A stretch of DNA of 49,553 nucleotides from Treponema sp. Lineage in GTDB: Bacteria; Spirochaetota; Spirochaetia; Treponematales; Breznakiellaceae. The notes under the pieces were generated by a model. The model was not told where the DNA came from and made no database searches. It worked only from the letters and a program-made list of their open reading frames with translations. Numbering within the stretch: position 1 is the first letter of the stretch; each line of letters starts with the position of its first letter. Positions 9,273-18,154 of this stretch are shown one piece after another. The translations under genes and the position numbers were made by a program. The stretch lies in assembly GCA_031286205.1 (NCBI GenBank), contig JAITUR010000025.1, forward strand, positions 1-49,553, given 5' to 3'.

Positions 9273-10999
9273 TGGACTACGATTGTATCGTTATTGGCGG
9301 CGGTCATGCCGGAATAGAGGCATCGCTTGCAGTTTCCAGGCTTGGTTTTTCTGCTCTTCTTATTACCCAAAACCCTGACAACATTGGCGCTTTGTCGTGC
9401 AACCCCGCAATTGGCGGGCTTTCCAAAGGCAATATTGTACGCGAAGTTGACGCTCTTGGCGGAGAGATGGCAAAAATTATAGATGCATCAATGATCCAGT
9501 ATAGAATCCTAAACCGTTCGCGCGGCCCTGCAGTACAAGCTCCAAGAGCACAGGCGGACAAATACGGGTATCAGGTATTGGCAAGAAAAGCCGTAGAGAG
9601 TCAAAAAAATTTAAAAATATTTATGGATACAGTTGTCGATTTAATTGTCGATACCGATACCGCCGGCAGCCGGATAGCAGGAGTTGTCACGCAAAGAGGG
9701 CATCGTATCTCTGCGCGAACCGTTATTCTTGCCGCCGGTACTTTTATGGAAGCCAAGGTTTTTATTGGCGAGTATGATGCCTTGCAGGGAAGATTGGGAG
9801 AAGCGTCGGCAGTTGGGCTGGGCGAATCGCTGCGGCGGCTTGGATTTCCTATGGGCAGGCTTAAAACCGGCACACCAGCGCGGATTGCGGGCAACACGAT
9901 CGATTACTCGGTAATGGAAAAACAGGATGGCGATGAAATGCTGGGTTTTTCTTTTTGTACGGCAAATATTACAGATCGTCCCAATATCCCTTGCTGGATT
10001 TCATATACCAACGAAAAGACACATAAAATTATCAGAGAAAATATTCAAAGCTCGCCATTGTATGGCGGGAAGATTGTCGGAACCGGCGCGCGTTATTGTC
10101 CGTCTATCGAAGATAAGGTTTATCGTTTTCCGCAAAGGGAGCGGCATCATATTTTTATAGAACCGGAAGGATTGTCTACAAACGAAATATACATGAATGG
10201 CGCATCGAGTTCTTTGCCGGAGAATGTGCAGCATGCTTTTATTCGTACTATTCCCGGTTTTGAAAATGCGCAAATTGTCCGCCCGGGTTATGCGGTAGAG
10301 TACGATTATATTGATCCATTGGATTTGTATTCGTCACTGGAGTCCAAGCGTATAAGCGGTTTTTTTTCGGCGGGGCAGACAAATGGTTCGTCCGGTTACG
10401 AGGAAGCCGCCGCCCAGGGTCTTGTTGCCGGCATAAACGCCGTAATGAAAATGCAGTGTAAACCGCCGCTTGTTCTTGGGCGTGCAGAAGCGTACATTGG
10501 TGTTTTAGTGGACGACCTTACAACTATTGGAACAAAAGAGCCATACCGTATGTTTACTTCCCGCGCCGAACATCGCCTTGTTCTGCGCCACGACACTGCC
10601 GATACACGGCTTACCCCCAAAGGGCGCAGCCTTGGATTAGTGGACGATGAACGATGGGAACTTTTCGAAAAAAAAGCAAAAATGCTGGACGAAATTAACG
10701 AACTTGTTGCAAAAAGAAAATCTACAGAATCATATCCGCCGGAATTTGTAGAGCGGGTTCTTTTGGATATTAAATATGCAGGTTATATAGAAAAAGAAAA
10801 CCGTGTTGCCGCCAAAGCCGCCAAGATGGAAAATATTAAACTTGATCCTAATACGGATTATTCTGCCGTTAACGGGCTTTCTTCGGAAGCAAGAGAAAAA
10901 CTTGCCGCTGTAAAACCCCTTAACATAGGACAAGCTGCCCGTATCCCCGGTGTCCGTCAGGGCGATATAGCGGTACTTATGATTATGACACGGAAATAA
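9272..10999 (+). CDS. mnmG: tRNA uridine-5-carboxymethylaminomethyl modification enzyme MnmG (GidA)
   Basis: FAD/NADH-dependent partner of MnmE. The Rossmann FAD motif [13 protein letters not shown] is at the very N-terminus, followed by the family signatures [12 protein letters not shown], the [13 protein letters not shown] segment and the second NAD-binding region. [23 protein letters not shown] and [14 protein letters not shown] lie toward the C-terminus. 575 aa is about 50 shorter than the Escherichia coli protein; the end ([21 protein letters not shown]) matches the MnmE-interacting tail, so it looks complete. The start at 9272 gives the correct FAD-motif start, and longer upstream frames overlap mnmE and are not used. 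Confidence 0.97.
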   Translation: MDYDCIVIGGGHAGIEASLAVSRLGFSALLITQNPDNIGALSCNPAIGGLSKGNIVREVDALGGEMAKIIDASMIQYRILNRSRGPAVQAPRAQADKYGYQVLARKAVESQKNLKIFMDTVVDLIVDTDTAGSRIAGVVTQRGHRISARTVILAAGTFMEAKVFIGEYDALQGRLGEASAVGLGESLRRLGFPMGRLKTGTPARIAGNTIDYSVMEKQDGDEMLGFSFCTANITDRPNIPCWISYTNEKTHKIIRENIQSSPLYGGKIVGTGARYCPSIEDKVYRFPQRERHHIFIEPEGLSTNEIYMNGASSSLPENVQHAFIRTIPGFENAQIVRPGYAVEYDYIDPLDLYSSLESKRISGFFSAGQTNGSSGYEEAAAQGLVAGINAVMKMQCKPPLVLGRAEAYIGVLVDDLTTIGTKEPYRMFTSRAEHRLVLRHDTADTRLTPKGRSLGLVDDERWELFEKKAKMLDEINELVAKRKSTESYPPEFVERVLLDIKYAGYIEKENRVAAKAAKMENIKLDPNTDYSAVNGLSSEAREKLAAVKPLNIGQAARIPGVRQGDIAVLMIMTRK

Positions 11000-11025
11000 T
11001 TTATATAAATAATTTGTAAAAAATA

Positions 11026-11054
11026 TAGATATTTGGCAAAAAATATGTTATATT
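11026..11054 (+). promoter_or_regulatory. probable promoter of the 215-aa outer-membrane-type protein gene
   Basis: TAGATA (four of six to consensus) at 11026-11031, 17-bp spacer, TATATT at 11049-11054, followed by AGGAG at about 11061 and ATG at 11072. Confidence 0.45.
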
Positions 11055-11071
11055 AAAAGCAGGAGTATACA

Positions 11072-11719
11072 ATGAAAAAAACAGCCATTATATTAGGATT
11101 ACTTGTACTTATAAATGTAAGTATTTTTGCAGACGATGATTACGATAGTATGCCAAAAAATGCCATAACGCTGGATTTGTTCTGGCTTCCAACATCTTTG
11201 CTTGTTCTTTCAGACAGCGACTTTACCGGCGGTATGTTTTGGTCAACTTATATTCAATACGAAAGACATATAACGGAAGGTATGAGTTTAGCAGGTAATA
11301 TAGGATACCGTTCGATAGGTAATATCGATGGTTATATTTTATCGGCTGTTTCACTTGAAGCGCATATAAGAAGTTACCCAGGGGGCAAAAGAATTTTTTT
11401 CGTTGACGGAATGCTTGGTTATGCGTTATTTAATTATACAGAAAAGGGGGATAACCCCAAAAATATTTTTTCACACTACTTTAAGTTTGGCGGAAAACTG
11501 GGTTGGAGAATAGATTTCGGCAAACCCGGAGGTTTTATTTTAGAGCCTTCGTTCGGTTATTATATACCGGTCGGAAGAACCAGAATAAATTCTATCGAAG
11601 GTGACGGCAGTTTAAACGATTTTTTTAATTTTTGGTTAAATACAATGTCTGAAATCATAATACAAGGATTTGTTGTTGGCGGTCCTCAGTTGTCTCTTTC
11701 TTTTGGATACAGGTTTTAA
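11072..11719 (+). CDS. predicted outer-membrane beta-barrel protein, unknown function
   Basis: 215 aa. A signal peptide of the signal peptidase I type (KKTAIILGLLVLINVSIFA, then DDDYDS) is followed by alternating amphipathic strands with aromatic ends: YIQYERHITEGMSLAGNIGYRS, SLEAHIRSYPGGKRIFFVDGMLGY, FKFGGKLGWRIDFGKPGGFILEPSFGYY. The chain ends LSLSFGYRF, with the terminal Phe typical of proteins inserted by the BAM machinery. It resembles the short barrel proteins common in treponeme genomes, but I cannot assign a function. It lies between mnmG and pth with its own promoter and an AGGAG site. Confidence 0.7.
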   Translation: MKKTAIILGLLVLINVSIFADDDYDSMPKNAITLDLFWLPTSLLVLSDSDFTGGMFWSTYIQYERHITEGMSLAGNIGYRSIGNIDGYILSAVSLEAHIRSYPGGKRIFFVDGMLGYALFNYTEKGDNPKNIFSHYFKFGGKLGWRIDFGKPGGFILEPSFGYYIPVGRTRINSIEGDGSLNDFFNFWLNTMSEIIIQGFVVGGPQLSLSFGYRF

Positions 11720-11783
11720 AATACGGATTTTCCCCTCTTAAATTTCTCTGCGATTTAGTATAAACTAATTATCAGGAGAAATT

Positions 11784-12398
11784 ATGATTCAGCTTGCCGC
11801 CTTTTTGGGTAATCCCGGACGGAAATACGAGCATAACAGGCATAATGTTCCGTGGATACTTGCAGAGGCATTACCCTTTTACTCGTCTCTTTCGTGGCAA
11901 AAAAAGTTTAAGGGGCAATACGCTTGTTATTCTAACGAAGGGCAGATCCATCTTCTTAAGCCGGAAACCTACATGAACCTCTCCGGCGAGTCAGTACAGG
12001 CAGCCGCAGCTTTTTATAAAATCAATATAGAAAATATAATTGTAGTTCATGACGAATTGGAACTTCCACTTGGTACTATCTCGCTTAAATTCTCCGGCGG
12101 TCTTGGCGGGCATAACGGGCTTCGTTCCATGAAGCAATGCTTTGGCAGCGCGGATTTTTGGCGGCTGCGAATTGGTATTGGTCGTCCGGATTCTCGCTTG
12201 CCGGGAGAGGGCGGAGCGGCAGGCAAAGCTGACTCGGGTATAGTTGATTGGGTTTTAACGGATTTTTCCGCCGAAGAATTGGAAAAACTAAAAGCCGTGT
12301 TTGAATCCGGCACAGATTTGTTAATGCAAACTTTTTCCTGCGACCCCGAAACCCTGCTTAACGATTGGAAAAAAAAGGTATGCAATGAAAGAGTTTAA
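11784..12398 (+). CDS. pth: peptidyl-tRNA hydrolase
   Basis: Cytoplasmic enzyme that releases peptides from prematurely dissociated peptidyl-tRNA. The family motifs are present: FLGNPGRKYEHNRHNVPW (catalytic His and Asn), KPETYMNLSGESV, VVHDELELPLG and KFSGGLGGHNGLRSM. 204 aa, slightly longer than usual because of a Gly/Ala/Ser-rich loop in the C-terminal third. AGGAGA lies six bases before the ATG. The 3' end overlaps mazG by 14 bp, and mazG overlaps pfk, making a three-gene coupled operon. Confidence 0.96.
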   Translation: MIQLAAFLGNPGRKYEHNRHNVPWILAEALPFYSSLSWQKKFKGQYACYSNEGQIHLLKPETYMNLSGESVQAAAAFYKINIENIIVVHDELELPLGTISLKFSGGLGGHNGLRSMKQCFGSADFWRLRIGIGRPDSRLPGEGGAAGKADSGIVDWVLTDFSAEELEKLKAVFESGTDLLMQTFSCDPETLLNDWKKKVCNERV

Positions 12399-13173
12399 GG
12401 CATTGTACGATACCATCGTTAAACTTCGCAGTCCCGGCGGCTGTTCGTGGGATCAGGAGCAGACCCCGCAAAGTCTGCGCGGAGCGTTAATCGAAGAAAC
12501 ATACGAATGTCTGGAAGCAATCGACGAAGGCGATTCCGCCCATATCGAAGAAGAGCTTGGCGATTTATATTTGCTTGTTACCATGCTTGCTTATATGCAC
12601 GAACAGGAAGGCAAATTTTCCGCTGCGGATGCTTTGCAAAAAGTAAACGAAAAATTAATCCGCCGCCACCCCCATGTTTTTGGCGATGTTAAAGTAAATA
12701 ATGTAAACGAAATTCTTGACAACTGGGCAAAAATAAAAGTTGAGCAGGAAGGACGCAAACAAAAAGATTCGCTTATGGACGAGGTATCTTCCGGTATGCC
12801 TCCAATGGACAGGGCATATAAACTGCAAAAAAAAGCTGCCAAAGCCGGCTTTGACTGGCCGGATACAGAAGGCGTAGTATTAAAAATAAAAGAAGAACTT
12901 GGCGAAGTACAAGATCAGATAATATATAACGGGGAGCAGAGAGCAGAGAAACTTGAAGAAGAGCTTGGCGATCTGCTTTTTTCCGTTATTAATTTGTGCA
13001 GGTTTTTAAAAATAGAACCTTCTGCAGCTCTTCGCCGTACCAACAGCAAATTTGTGGATCGATTTAAATATGTAGAAAAAAAGATGAAAGAATTTAATTA
13101 TGAATTAAATAAAGAAAATCTTAATAAAATGGATAAATTCTGGAACGAAGCAAAGGAGATAAAATATGGCTAA
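12385..13173 (+). CDS. mazG: nucleoside triphosphate pyrophosphohydrolase MazG
   Basis: House-cleaning enzyme that hydrolyses NTPs and dNTPs to monophosphates. Two MazG domains are visible: the first starts with the LRSPGGCSWDQEQTPQSLR signature and contains EETYECLEAID and EEELGDLYLLV; the second contains KIKEELGEVQDQI and LEEELGDLLFSVINL. These glutamate-rich EExxE helices bind the metal ions. 262 aa is the normal two-domain length. It starts inside the pth reading frame and its stop overlaps the pfk start by 8 bp. Confidence 0.95.
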   Translation: MKEFKALYDTIVKLRSPGGCSWDQEQTPQSLRGALIEETYECLEAIDEGDSAHIEEELGDLYLLVTMLAYMHEQEGKFSAADALQKVNEKLIRRHPHVFGDVKVNNVNEILDNWAKIKVEQEGRKQKDSLMDEVSSGMPPMDRAYKLQKKAAKAGFDWPDTEGVVLKIKEELGEVQDQIIYNGEQRAEKLEEELGDLLFSVINLCRFLKIEPSAALRRTNSKFVDRFKYVEKKMKEFNYELNKENLNKMDKFWNEAKEIKYG

Positions 13174-14278
13174 GGTGCATAGTGTTACAAAAAGATTCGG
13201 TATTCTGACAGCGGGCGGCGATTGTCCCGGTCTTAATGCGGCTATCCGTGGTGTATGCAGGGCTGCGCATGATAAATACGGCATGGAGATTATCGGTATT
13301 GCAAACGGGTTTCGCGGTCTTATACACGAGGATACAAAAGTTCTTAACCCGAAAGATTTTTCCGGCATTTTAACGCTGGGCGGAACCATTCTTGGTTCCA
13401 GCAGGGAAAAGCCTTTTGGCGTTGGAGCTAACGGAAAAAACGGGAATGGCGATAAATATGATGATATTACCGATAAAGTATCCGCAATAAAAGAAACATA
13501 TTCTAAACTTAAACTGGATTGTCTTGTTGTGCTGGGCGGAAACGGAACTAACACTACAGGGTACAAACTTTCCCGCGAAGGACTTAATATAATTGGGCTT
13601 CCAAAAACAATAGATAATGATATTTTTGGCACCGACAGAACTTTTGGTTTTCATTCCGCAGTGGCAATTGGAACAGAGGCGATAGATCGGCTTCATTCTA
13701 CAGCACAAAGCCACAACCGGGTTATCGTTATAGAACTAATGGGTCATAAAGCTGGGTGGCTTGGTCTTTATTCGGGAGTTGCAGGCGGCGGCGATGTAAT
13801 TCTAATACCGGAAATTCCTTATGATATAAGCGCAATTGCCCGCCATTTGGAAAAACGCGCAAAGAACGGCAAGTTATTTTCCATTGTTGTTGCTGCAGAA
13901 GGCGCAATGTCTGTTAAAGAAGCGGAGATGGATAAAAAAGAGCGGAAGAAATATTATCAGGAGAATGGGCCTTCCACAGCGTATCGTGTTGCCCGCGAAA
14001 TACAGGAAGAAACCGGCATGGAAACCCGTGCAACTGTTTTGGGTTATATGCAGCGCGGCGGAATTCCAAGCTCGTCCGACCGTGTTCTTGCAACTTGTCT
14101 TGGCACTGCCGCCGCGGATTTACTTGCAAAGGGAAATTACGGCCGTATGGCTGCACTGCTTGGGGATGCAATAGGTTCGGTAGATCTTAGTGTACCGGAA
14201 GGTAAGGTGAAAAATGTTCCCACCGATCATTACATGATTGATTCCGCAAGAGCGGTGGGAACCTGCATGGGTGTATAA
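13166..14278 (+). CDS. pfkA: 6-phosphofructokinase (mixed ATP/PPi-type signature)
   Basis: Glycolytic enzyme that phosphorylates fructose-6-phosphate. Visible: GGDCPGLNAAIRG near the N-terminus, GGNGT at the phosphoryl-donor site, LPKTIDNDI at the active site, and a conserved MGHKAGWLG block. At the two positions used to sort donor type, the donor loop has Gly (GGNGT, as in ATP enzymes; PPi enzymes have GGDDT) while the active-site loop has Lys (PKTIDND, shared with PPi enzymes). From family knowledge the Gly/Lys pair usually means ATP use. 370 aa. Last gene of pth-mazG-pfk, converging with the xylanase gene four bases away. Confidence 0.93.
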   Translation: MAKVHSVTKRFGILTAGGDCPGLNAAIRGVCRAAHDKYGMEIIGIANGFRGLIHEDTKVLNPKDFSGILTLGGTILGSSREKPFGVGANGKNGNGDKYDDITDKVSAIKETYSKLKLDCLVVLGGNGTNTTGYKLSREGLNIIGLPKTIDNDIFGTDRTFGFHSAVAIGTEAIDRLHSTAQSHNRVIVIELMGHKAGWLGLYSGVAGGGDVILIPEIPYDISAIARHLEKRAKNGKLFSIVVAAEGAMSVKEAEMDKKERKKYYQENGPSTAYRVAREIQEETGMETRATVLGYMQRGGIPSSSDRVLATCLGTAAADLLAKGNYGRMAALLGDAIGSVDLSVPEGKVKNVPTDHYMIDSARAVGTCMGV

Positions 14279-14282
14279 CCCG

Positions 14283-15605
14283 TTATTCTCCAAAATGATT
14301 CGAGAAATTTCCGCGGTTAGTAACCAGTTTGTTGTATGCTTCTTTTCCCTTGTAATTTCTGCTAAATAATAAAGGATAATCCGTTCTGCCGCTTACCGGG
14401 TGATTGTTCAGCCAGCTATGTCCGTCAGCAATACCCCAAATTATTACCATATCAAGTTTACCATCATCAAACTTTTGTTCAAACATATTAAAGAAACTGC
14501 GATATGTATCTGCAAGATCGTTTAAGCGTGTATTAAGCAGATTGGTAGTGGATATTGTTTTTGCTTGACCTTCGCCTTTAGCATTGCTGTATATAGAAAA
14601 ATCAAGTTCGCATATTTGAACTTTAAGATTTGTACTATTTCTTGTAAGCGCGGCAAACATATCTATACCTTCAGATATTTGATTTACAGGATGATCATAC
14701 ATCCTGAAATGTCCCTGAAACCCGACACCGTCAATAGGAGCACCCTGAGCTATCAGATATTCTACCAGTGCTTTAAAGTCGGCTTGCTTGCTAGTTTGCG
14801 GCTCACTACCTCTAAAAAAAGGTCTTTCTACGCCAAAATCAGTTAAATACAGTTTTGCGTTAGTGCAGTTATTTTCATCGGCGTATTGGCGAGCCCATTG
14901 AAATGCTTTTACTATGAACTCATAGTCATTAGTGCCGCCTGCAGCTCTCATTATTGCTGTATAAAGCGATCTGCCGTCTCCGGTTGGGGGACGCGCTCCT
15001 TTTGTATCATGGGCAACTGCCTCGTTTACAACATCCCACCATAAAATAGTATCGTTATAACCATTATACTCTACCCATTCAAACACAACTCTTATAAAGT
15101 GTTCCATGTGTTCATATAATTCAGCTTTACTTGCTTGCGCTGTGCCACCAGGGTTTCTGAAAAACCATGCAGGGGTTTGATCATGCCAGATAAGTGTATG
15201 AAAGCGCATTTTCTTGCCATTATTTTTTGCATAATCTGCCAGCGCTTTTGCATTTGTAAAGCGAAAGTCGGCTGCTGTCCATTCAGAAGGATCGCCGGAT
15301 GGCCTGTTTGCAGGTAAAATAGCCTCGGGTTTCATTTCGTTTTCTGCTACCAATACATTAAAGTGTTTTAAGAATTGATGCTGCCTGCTGGATTGTGAAA
15401 GTGCGTTGTTATCGGCAACAGGACCTCCGTTATTAGTTCCGGCACCGGGGACGGCTGCGCCAACGGGAAACGGCCACTTGCTGGAAAGAATAGTAGTATC
15501 ATTATATTCATAATGAACAATATCCTCGTCTTTATCCGGCGGGCAGCCAATAAACAGCGGAATAATTGCCAACAATGCAACCATAATTAAAAATTTCTTT
15601 TTCAT
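14283..15605 (-). CDS. GH10 endo-beta-1,4-xylanase lipoprotein
   Basis: 440 aa. A lipoprotein signal (MKKKFLIMVALLAIIPLFIGC) is followed by an Asp/Glu-rich linker and one GH10 barrel. The acid/base glutamate is in WWDVVNEAV, the nucleophile in VQICELDFSIY. Other family blocks are NEMKPEAI, FHTLIWHDQTPAWF, GVGFQGHF and WGIADGHSW. It should cut xylan backbones at the cell surface or in the periplasm, with the barrel anchored by lipid. There is no carbohydrate-binding module within the chain. The gene is single, with AGGTAG upstream, and fits the GH1 and oligosaccharide-importer genes at 30-35 kb as part of plant-fibre use. Confidence 0.95.
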   Translation of the reverse strand: MKKKFLIMVALLAIIPLFIGCPPDKDEDIVHYEYNDTTILSSKWPFPVGAAVPGAGTNNGGPVADNNALSQSSRQHQFLKHFNVLVAENEMKPEAILPANRPSGDPSEWTAADFRFTNAKALADYAKNNGKKMRFHTLIWHDQTPAWFFRNPGGTAQASKAELYEHMEHFIRVVFEWVEYNGYNDTILWWDVVNEAVAHDTKGARPPTGDGRSLYTAIMRAAGGTNDYEFIVKAFQWARQYADENNCTNAKLYLTDFGVERPFFRGSEPQTSKQADFKALVEYLIAQGAPIDGVGFQGHFRMYDHPVNQISEGIDMFAALTRNSTNLKVQICELDFSIYSNAKGEGQAKTISTTNLLNTRLNDLADTYRSFFNMFEQKFDDGKLDMVIIWGIADGHSWLNNHPVSGRTDYPLLFSRNYKGKEAYNKLVTNRGNFSNHFGE

Positions 15606-15664
15606 AATCTACCTCCAAAAATTTATTTTCTACTATTACATTGTATCACAGAATTTAGGAATCG

Positions 15665-15856
15665 TCATTTTTTTAATCTTTCTTTTTCCGTAAACGAAGG
15701 GCAATGCGCATTATTAACCCGATACACTTCCTTCGACGGCAGCCCATTGCATTTTATAGAGAATAATAGACAGGCATTGGGAAACATATAATCCCAAGAC
15801 ACCTTAAAATGAACACATTTTAAACAATTTGGCGCTTTTTCGGGTGAAGAATTCAT
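15665..15856 (-). CDS. small conserved cysteine-rich protein
   Basis: 63 aa with five cysteines: NCLKCVHFKVSWDY, then PNACLLFSIKC and HCPSF near the end. This C-x2-C ... C ... C layout with aromatic spacers is one I associate with a short conserved bacterial protein often mislabelled in databases; a metal-binding (zinc or iron-sulfur) fold is plausible but unproven. The promoter is one of the clearest in the window, and its -10 ends six bases before the ATG, so the mRNA should be leaderless. It is divergent from ftsK. Confidence 0.7.
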   Translation of the reverse strand: MNSSPEKAPNCLKCVHFKVSWDYMFPNACLLFSIKCNGLPSKEVYRVNNAHCPSFTEKERLKK

Positions 15857-15862
15857 ATATAT

Positions 15863-15891
15863 ATTATAGCAAACACAATAATCATTGTTAA
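15863..15891 (-). promoter_or_regulatory. leaderless promoter of the small cysteine-rich protein gene
   Basis: On the minus strand: TTAACA (15891-15886), 17-bp spacer, TATAAT (15868-15863), then six bases and ATG at 15856. The predicted +1 is the A of the ATG. Confidence 0.75.
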
Positions 15892-15934
15892 TAACTGTAA
15901 AAAGATAAGCCGATAATTAATAGAGGAGCTTACT

Positions 15935-18151
15935 TTGCAGAACATTACCGATTTTAAGGAAAAATTCGATACTGATCCATATTTTAAACTTCGCGCAATT
16001 GCCGTTGGTTTGGCAATTTTCCTTGGAATTTGCAGCATTTTAACGATTTTTACCCTATTCTCTGCCCTGTTTGGGGCTGGCTCCGGCTTGGGCATTTTCT
16101 TTGTCCGCTCGTTTGGGGTGTTTTCGCTTCTAATTCCCATCCACCTTGGATACGCGGCTTTTATTTTGCTCGATCCCCGCTGGCGGCCGGACAGGATTTT
16201 TATTCTTAGTATGTGCATTTTTCCTTTTCTTACACTTGTTGTTGGATTTTCCTTTGTACGGGATTACGATATTCGCGCCGCTCAGTTTGCGCTTGTAAAC
16301 TTTACGGGCAAAACAGGTTTTGGTCTTTTAATAATTTTTATGACGGTAATAGAAGCGCTTGTTATTCAGATATTAAAAAATCATCTTTTCCAAAAGGAAG
16401 GTTATGCGGTTATTCGTAAAAAAAGATGGATACCCATAGCTCTCCCTGCTCCTTTCAGCAGCAGACAACAGACAGAGAATATTTTTACAGAAACAGAGCC
16501 TTATGCAGAACCTTATACAGAGCCTTGTATAGAGCCAGAGCCTTGTATCGATAATAATATCGATTTATTAACCGATGCGGATACATTGTCCGAAGATATT
16601 TCCACAGAAATATCTCTGGAGAATTCAGAGGCAGTTCAAAGCCAGCCGGATACGGTACTTCGCGCTCTTGCAGAAGCGGAAGCTGCGGCTGCTATTCATG
16701 GCGAACAAATCAGAAAAAAAACTTCCGGTATAAAAGCCGGAAAAAAATATAAAATTCCCGTTGATATTTTAAACGAGTATCCTGACGGAGAATATTGGGT
16801 AATAGATCAGGCTACCCGCGATGCGGCTATTGCATTAAAGGAAACATTGGAAGAGTTTAAAATTCAGGCGGAAGTTACCGGCATAAGAAAAGGTCCCGTT
16901 ATTACCATGTTCGAAATTCTTCCCGCGCCCGGCGTAAAACTTTCCAAAATTGTCGGGCTGCAGGATAATATTGCCCTTCGCCTTGCCGCGTCTTCCGTGC
17001 GAATTGTTGCCCCCATTCCCGGCAAACATGCAGTAGGTATTGAAATTCCAAATGCAAAACGCAACATTGTTTCGTTTAAGGAAATAATCGAGGGCGAGCT
17101 TCAGAATACGGAAAAAAAGAGGGAAATTCCCGTTGTTATGGGAAAAGATATTTTAGGCACGGCACAGACCGTAGACCTTGTTCAAACGCCTCATCTTTTA
17201 ATTGCAGGCGCTACAGGTTCGGGAAAATCAGTTTGTGTTAACTCGATAATTCTTTCCATATTGTATCAGCTTCAGCCATCGGAATGTAGATTGATGTTAA
17301 TCGATCCAAAAATAGTAGAGCTTAAACTTTATAATGATATTCCTCATCTTTTAACGCCGGTAATTACCGAACCTAAAAAAGCGTTTCAGGCTTTGCAGTA
17401 TTGCATTTACGAAATGGAACGCCGTTATGCCTGTTTGGATTCGTTGGGCGTGCGCGATATACGCAGTTACAACAAACGCATTAAAGAAAGAAATCTTGCT
17501 CAGGAGCATATGCCCTACATTGTCGTAATAATAGATGAGTTTGCAGACCTTATGTCGACAACCGGCAAAGAGCTTGAGTCGACCGTTGCGCGTTTAGCGG
17601 CAATGAGCCGTGCCGTTGGTATTCATCTTGTGCTTGCAACCCAGCGCCCATCTATCGATGTTATTACAGGTTTAATAAAAGCGAACATTCCCAGCCGTAT
17701 TGCGTTTATGGTAGCAAGCAAAATGGACAGCCGCATTATTATAGATATGGTAGGAGCGGAAAAACTTTTAGGCAGGGGCGATATGCTTTATTCGGGAGTT
17801 TCAGATTCCTTTCCAATTCGTATGCAGGGCGCATTTATTTCCGAAGAAGAAGTGGAAAATGTAGTAGAATTTGTTAAAACGCTTGGAGAGCCGGATTATA
17901 TTGACGATGAAATATTTTTTGAGGACGAAGAAGAAAGCCAACCTTCGTTATTTTCTGACGGCGATGACCCATTATACGAAAAAGCGCTGGAAATTGTTTA
18001 TTCACAGGGCAAGGCAAGCGCAAGCTTTATTCAAAGAAGATTAAAAATAGGCTTTAACCGCGCCGCCCGCCTTGTCGATGAAATGGAACACAACGGCGTA
18101 GTAGGTCCCGCTCAGGGAAGCAAGCCCAGAGAACTGCTGCGCGGCGCGTAA
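15935..18151 (+). CDS. ftsK: DNA translocase FtsK/SpoIIIE
   Basis: Membrane-anchored motor that moves chromosomal DNA through the closing septum. 738 aa. About four hydrophobic segments lie in residues 19-145, then a short acidic linker rich in Glu/Pro (TETEPYAEPYTEPC, a degenerate repeat), the alpha domain, and the RecA-like motor with Walker A GATGSGKS and Walker B VVIIDEFADL, followed by ATQRPSIDVITG. The C-terminal gamma winged helix is present (ALEIVYSQGKASASFIQRRL), which reads KOPS-type polar sequences. The linker is short compared with Escherichia coli. The start is a TTG at 15935 with AGAGGAG at about 15922, six bases away. Confidence 0.96.
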   Translation: MQNITDFKEKFDTDPYFKLRAIAVGLAIFLGICSILTIFTLFSALFGAGSGLGIFFVRSFGVFSLLIPIHLGYAAFILLDPRWRPDRIFILSMCIFPFLTLVVGFSFVRDYDIRAAQFALVNFTGKTGFGLLIIFMTVIEALVIQILKNHLFQKEGYAVIRKKRWIPIALPAPFSSRQQTENIFTETEPYAEPYTEPCIEPEPCIDNNIDLLTDADTLSEDISTEISLENSEAVQSQPDTVLRALAEAEAAAAIHGEQIRKKTSGIKAGKKYKIPVDILNEYPDGEYWVIDQATRDAAIALKETLEEFKIQAEVTGIRKGPVITMFEILPAPGVKLSKIVGLQDNIALRLAASSVRIVAPIPGKHAVGIEIPNAKRNIVSFKEIIEGELQNTEKKREIPVVMGKDILGTAQTVDLVQTPHLLIAGATGSGKSVCVNSIILSILYQLQPSECRLMLIDPKIVELKLYNDIPHLLTPVITEPKKAFQALQYCIYEMERRYACLDSLGVRDIRSYNKRIKERNLAQEHMPYIVVIIDEFADLMSTTGKELESTVARLAAMSRAVGIHLVLATQRPSIDVITGLIKANIPSRIAFMVASKMDSRIIIDMVGAEKLLGRGDMLYSGVSDSFPIRMQGAFISEEEVENVVEFVKTLGEPDYIDDEIFFEDEEESQPSLFSDGDDPLYEKALEIVYSQGKASASFIQRRLKIGFNRAARLVDEMEHNGVVGPAQGSKPRELLRGA

Positions 18152-18154
18152 GTT

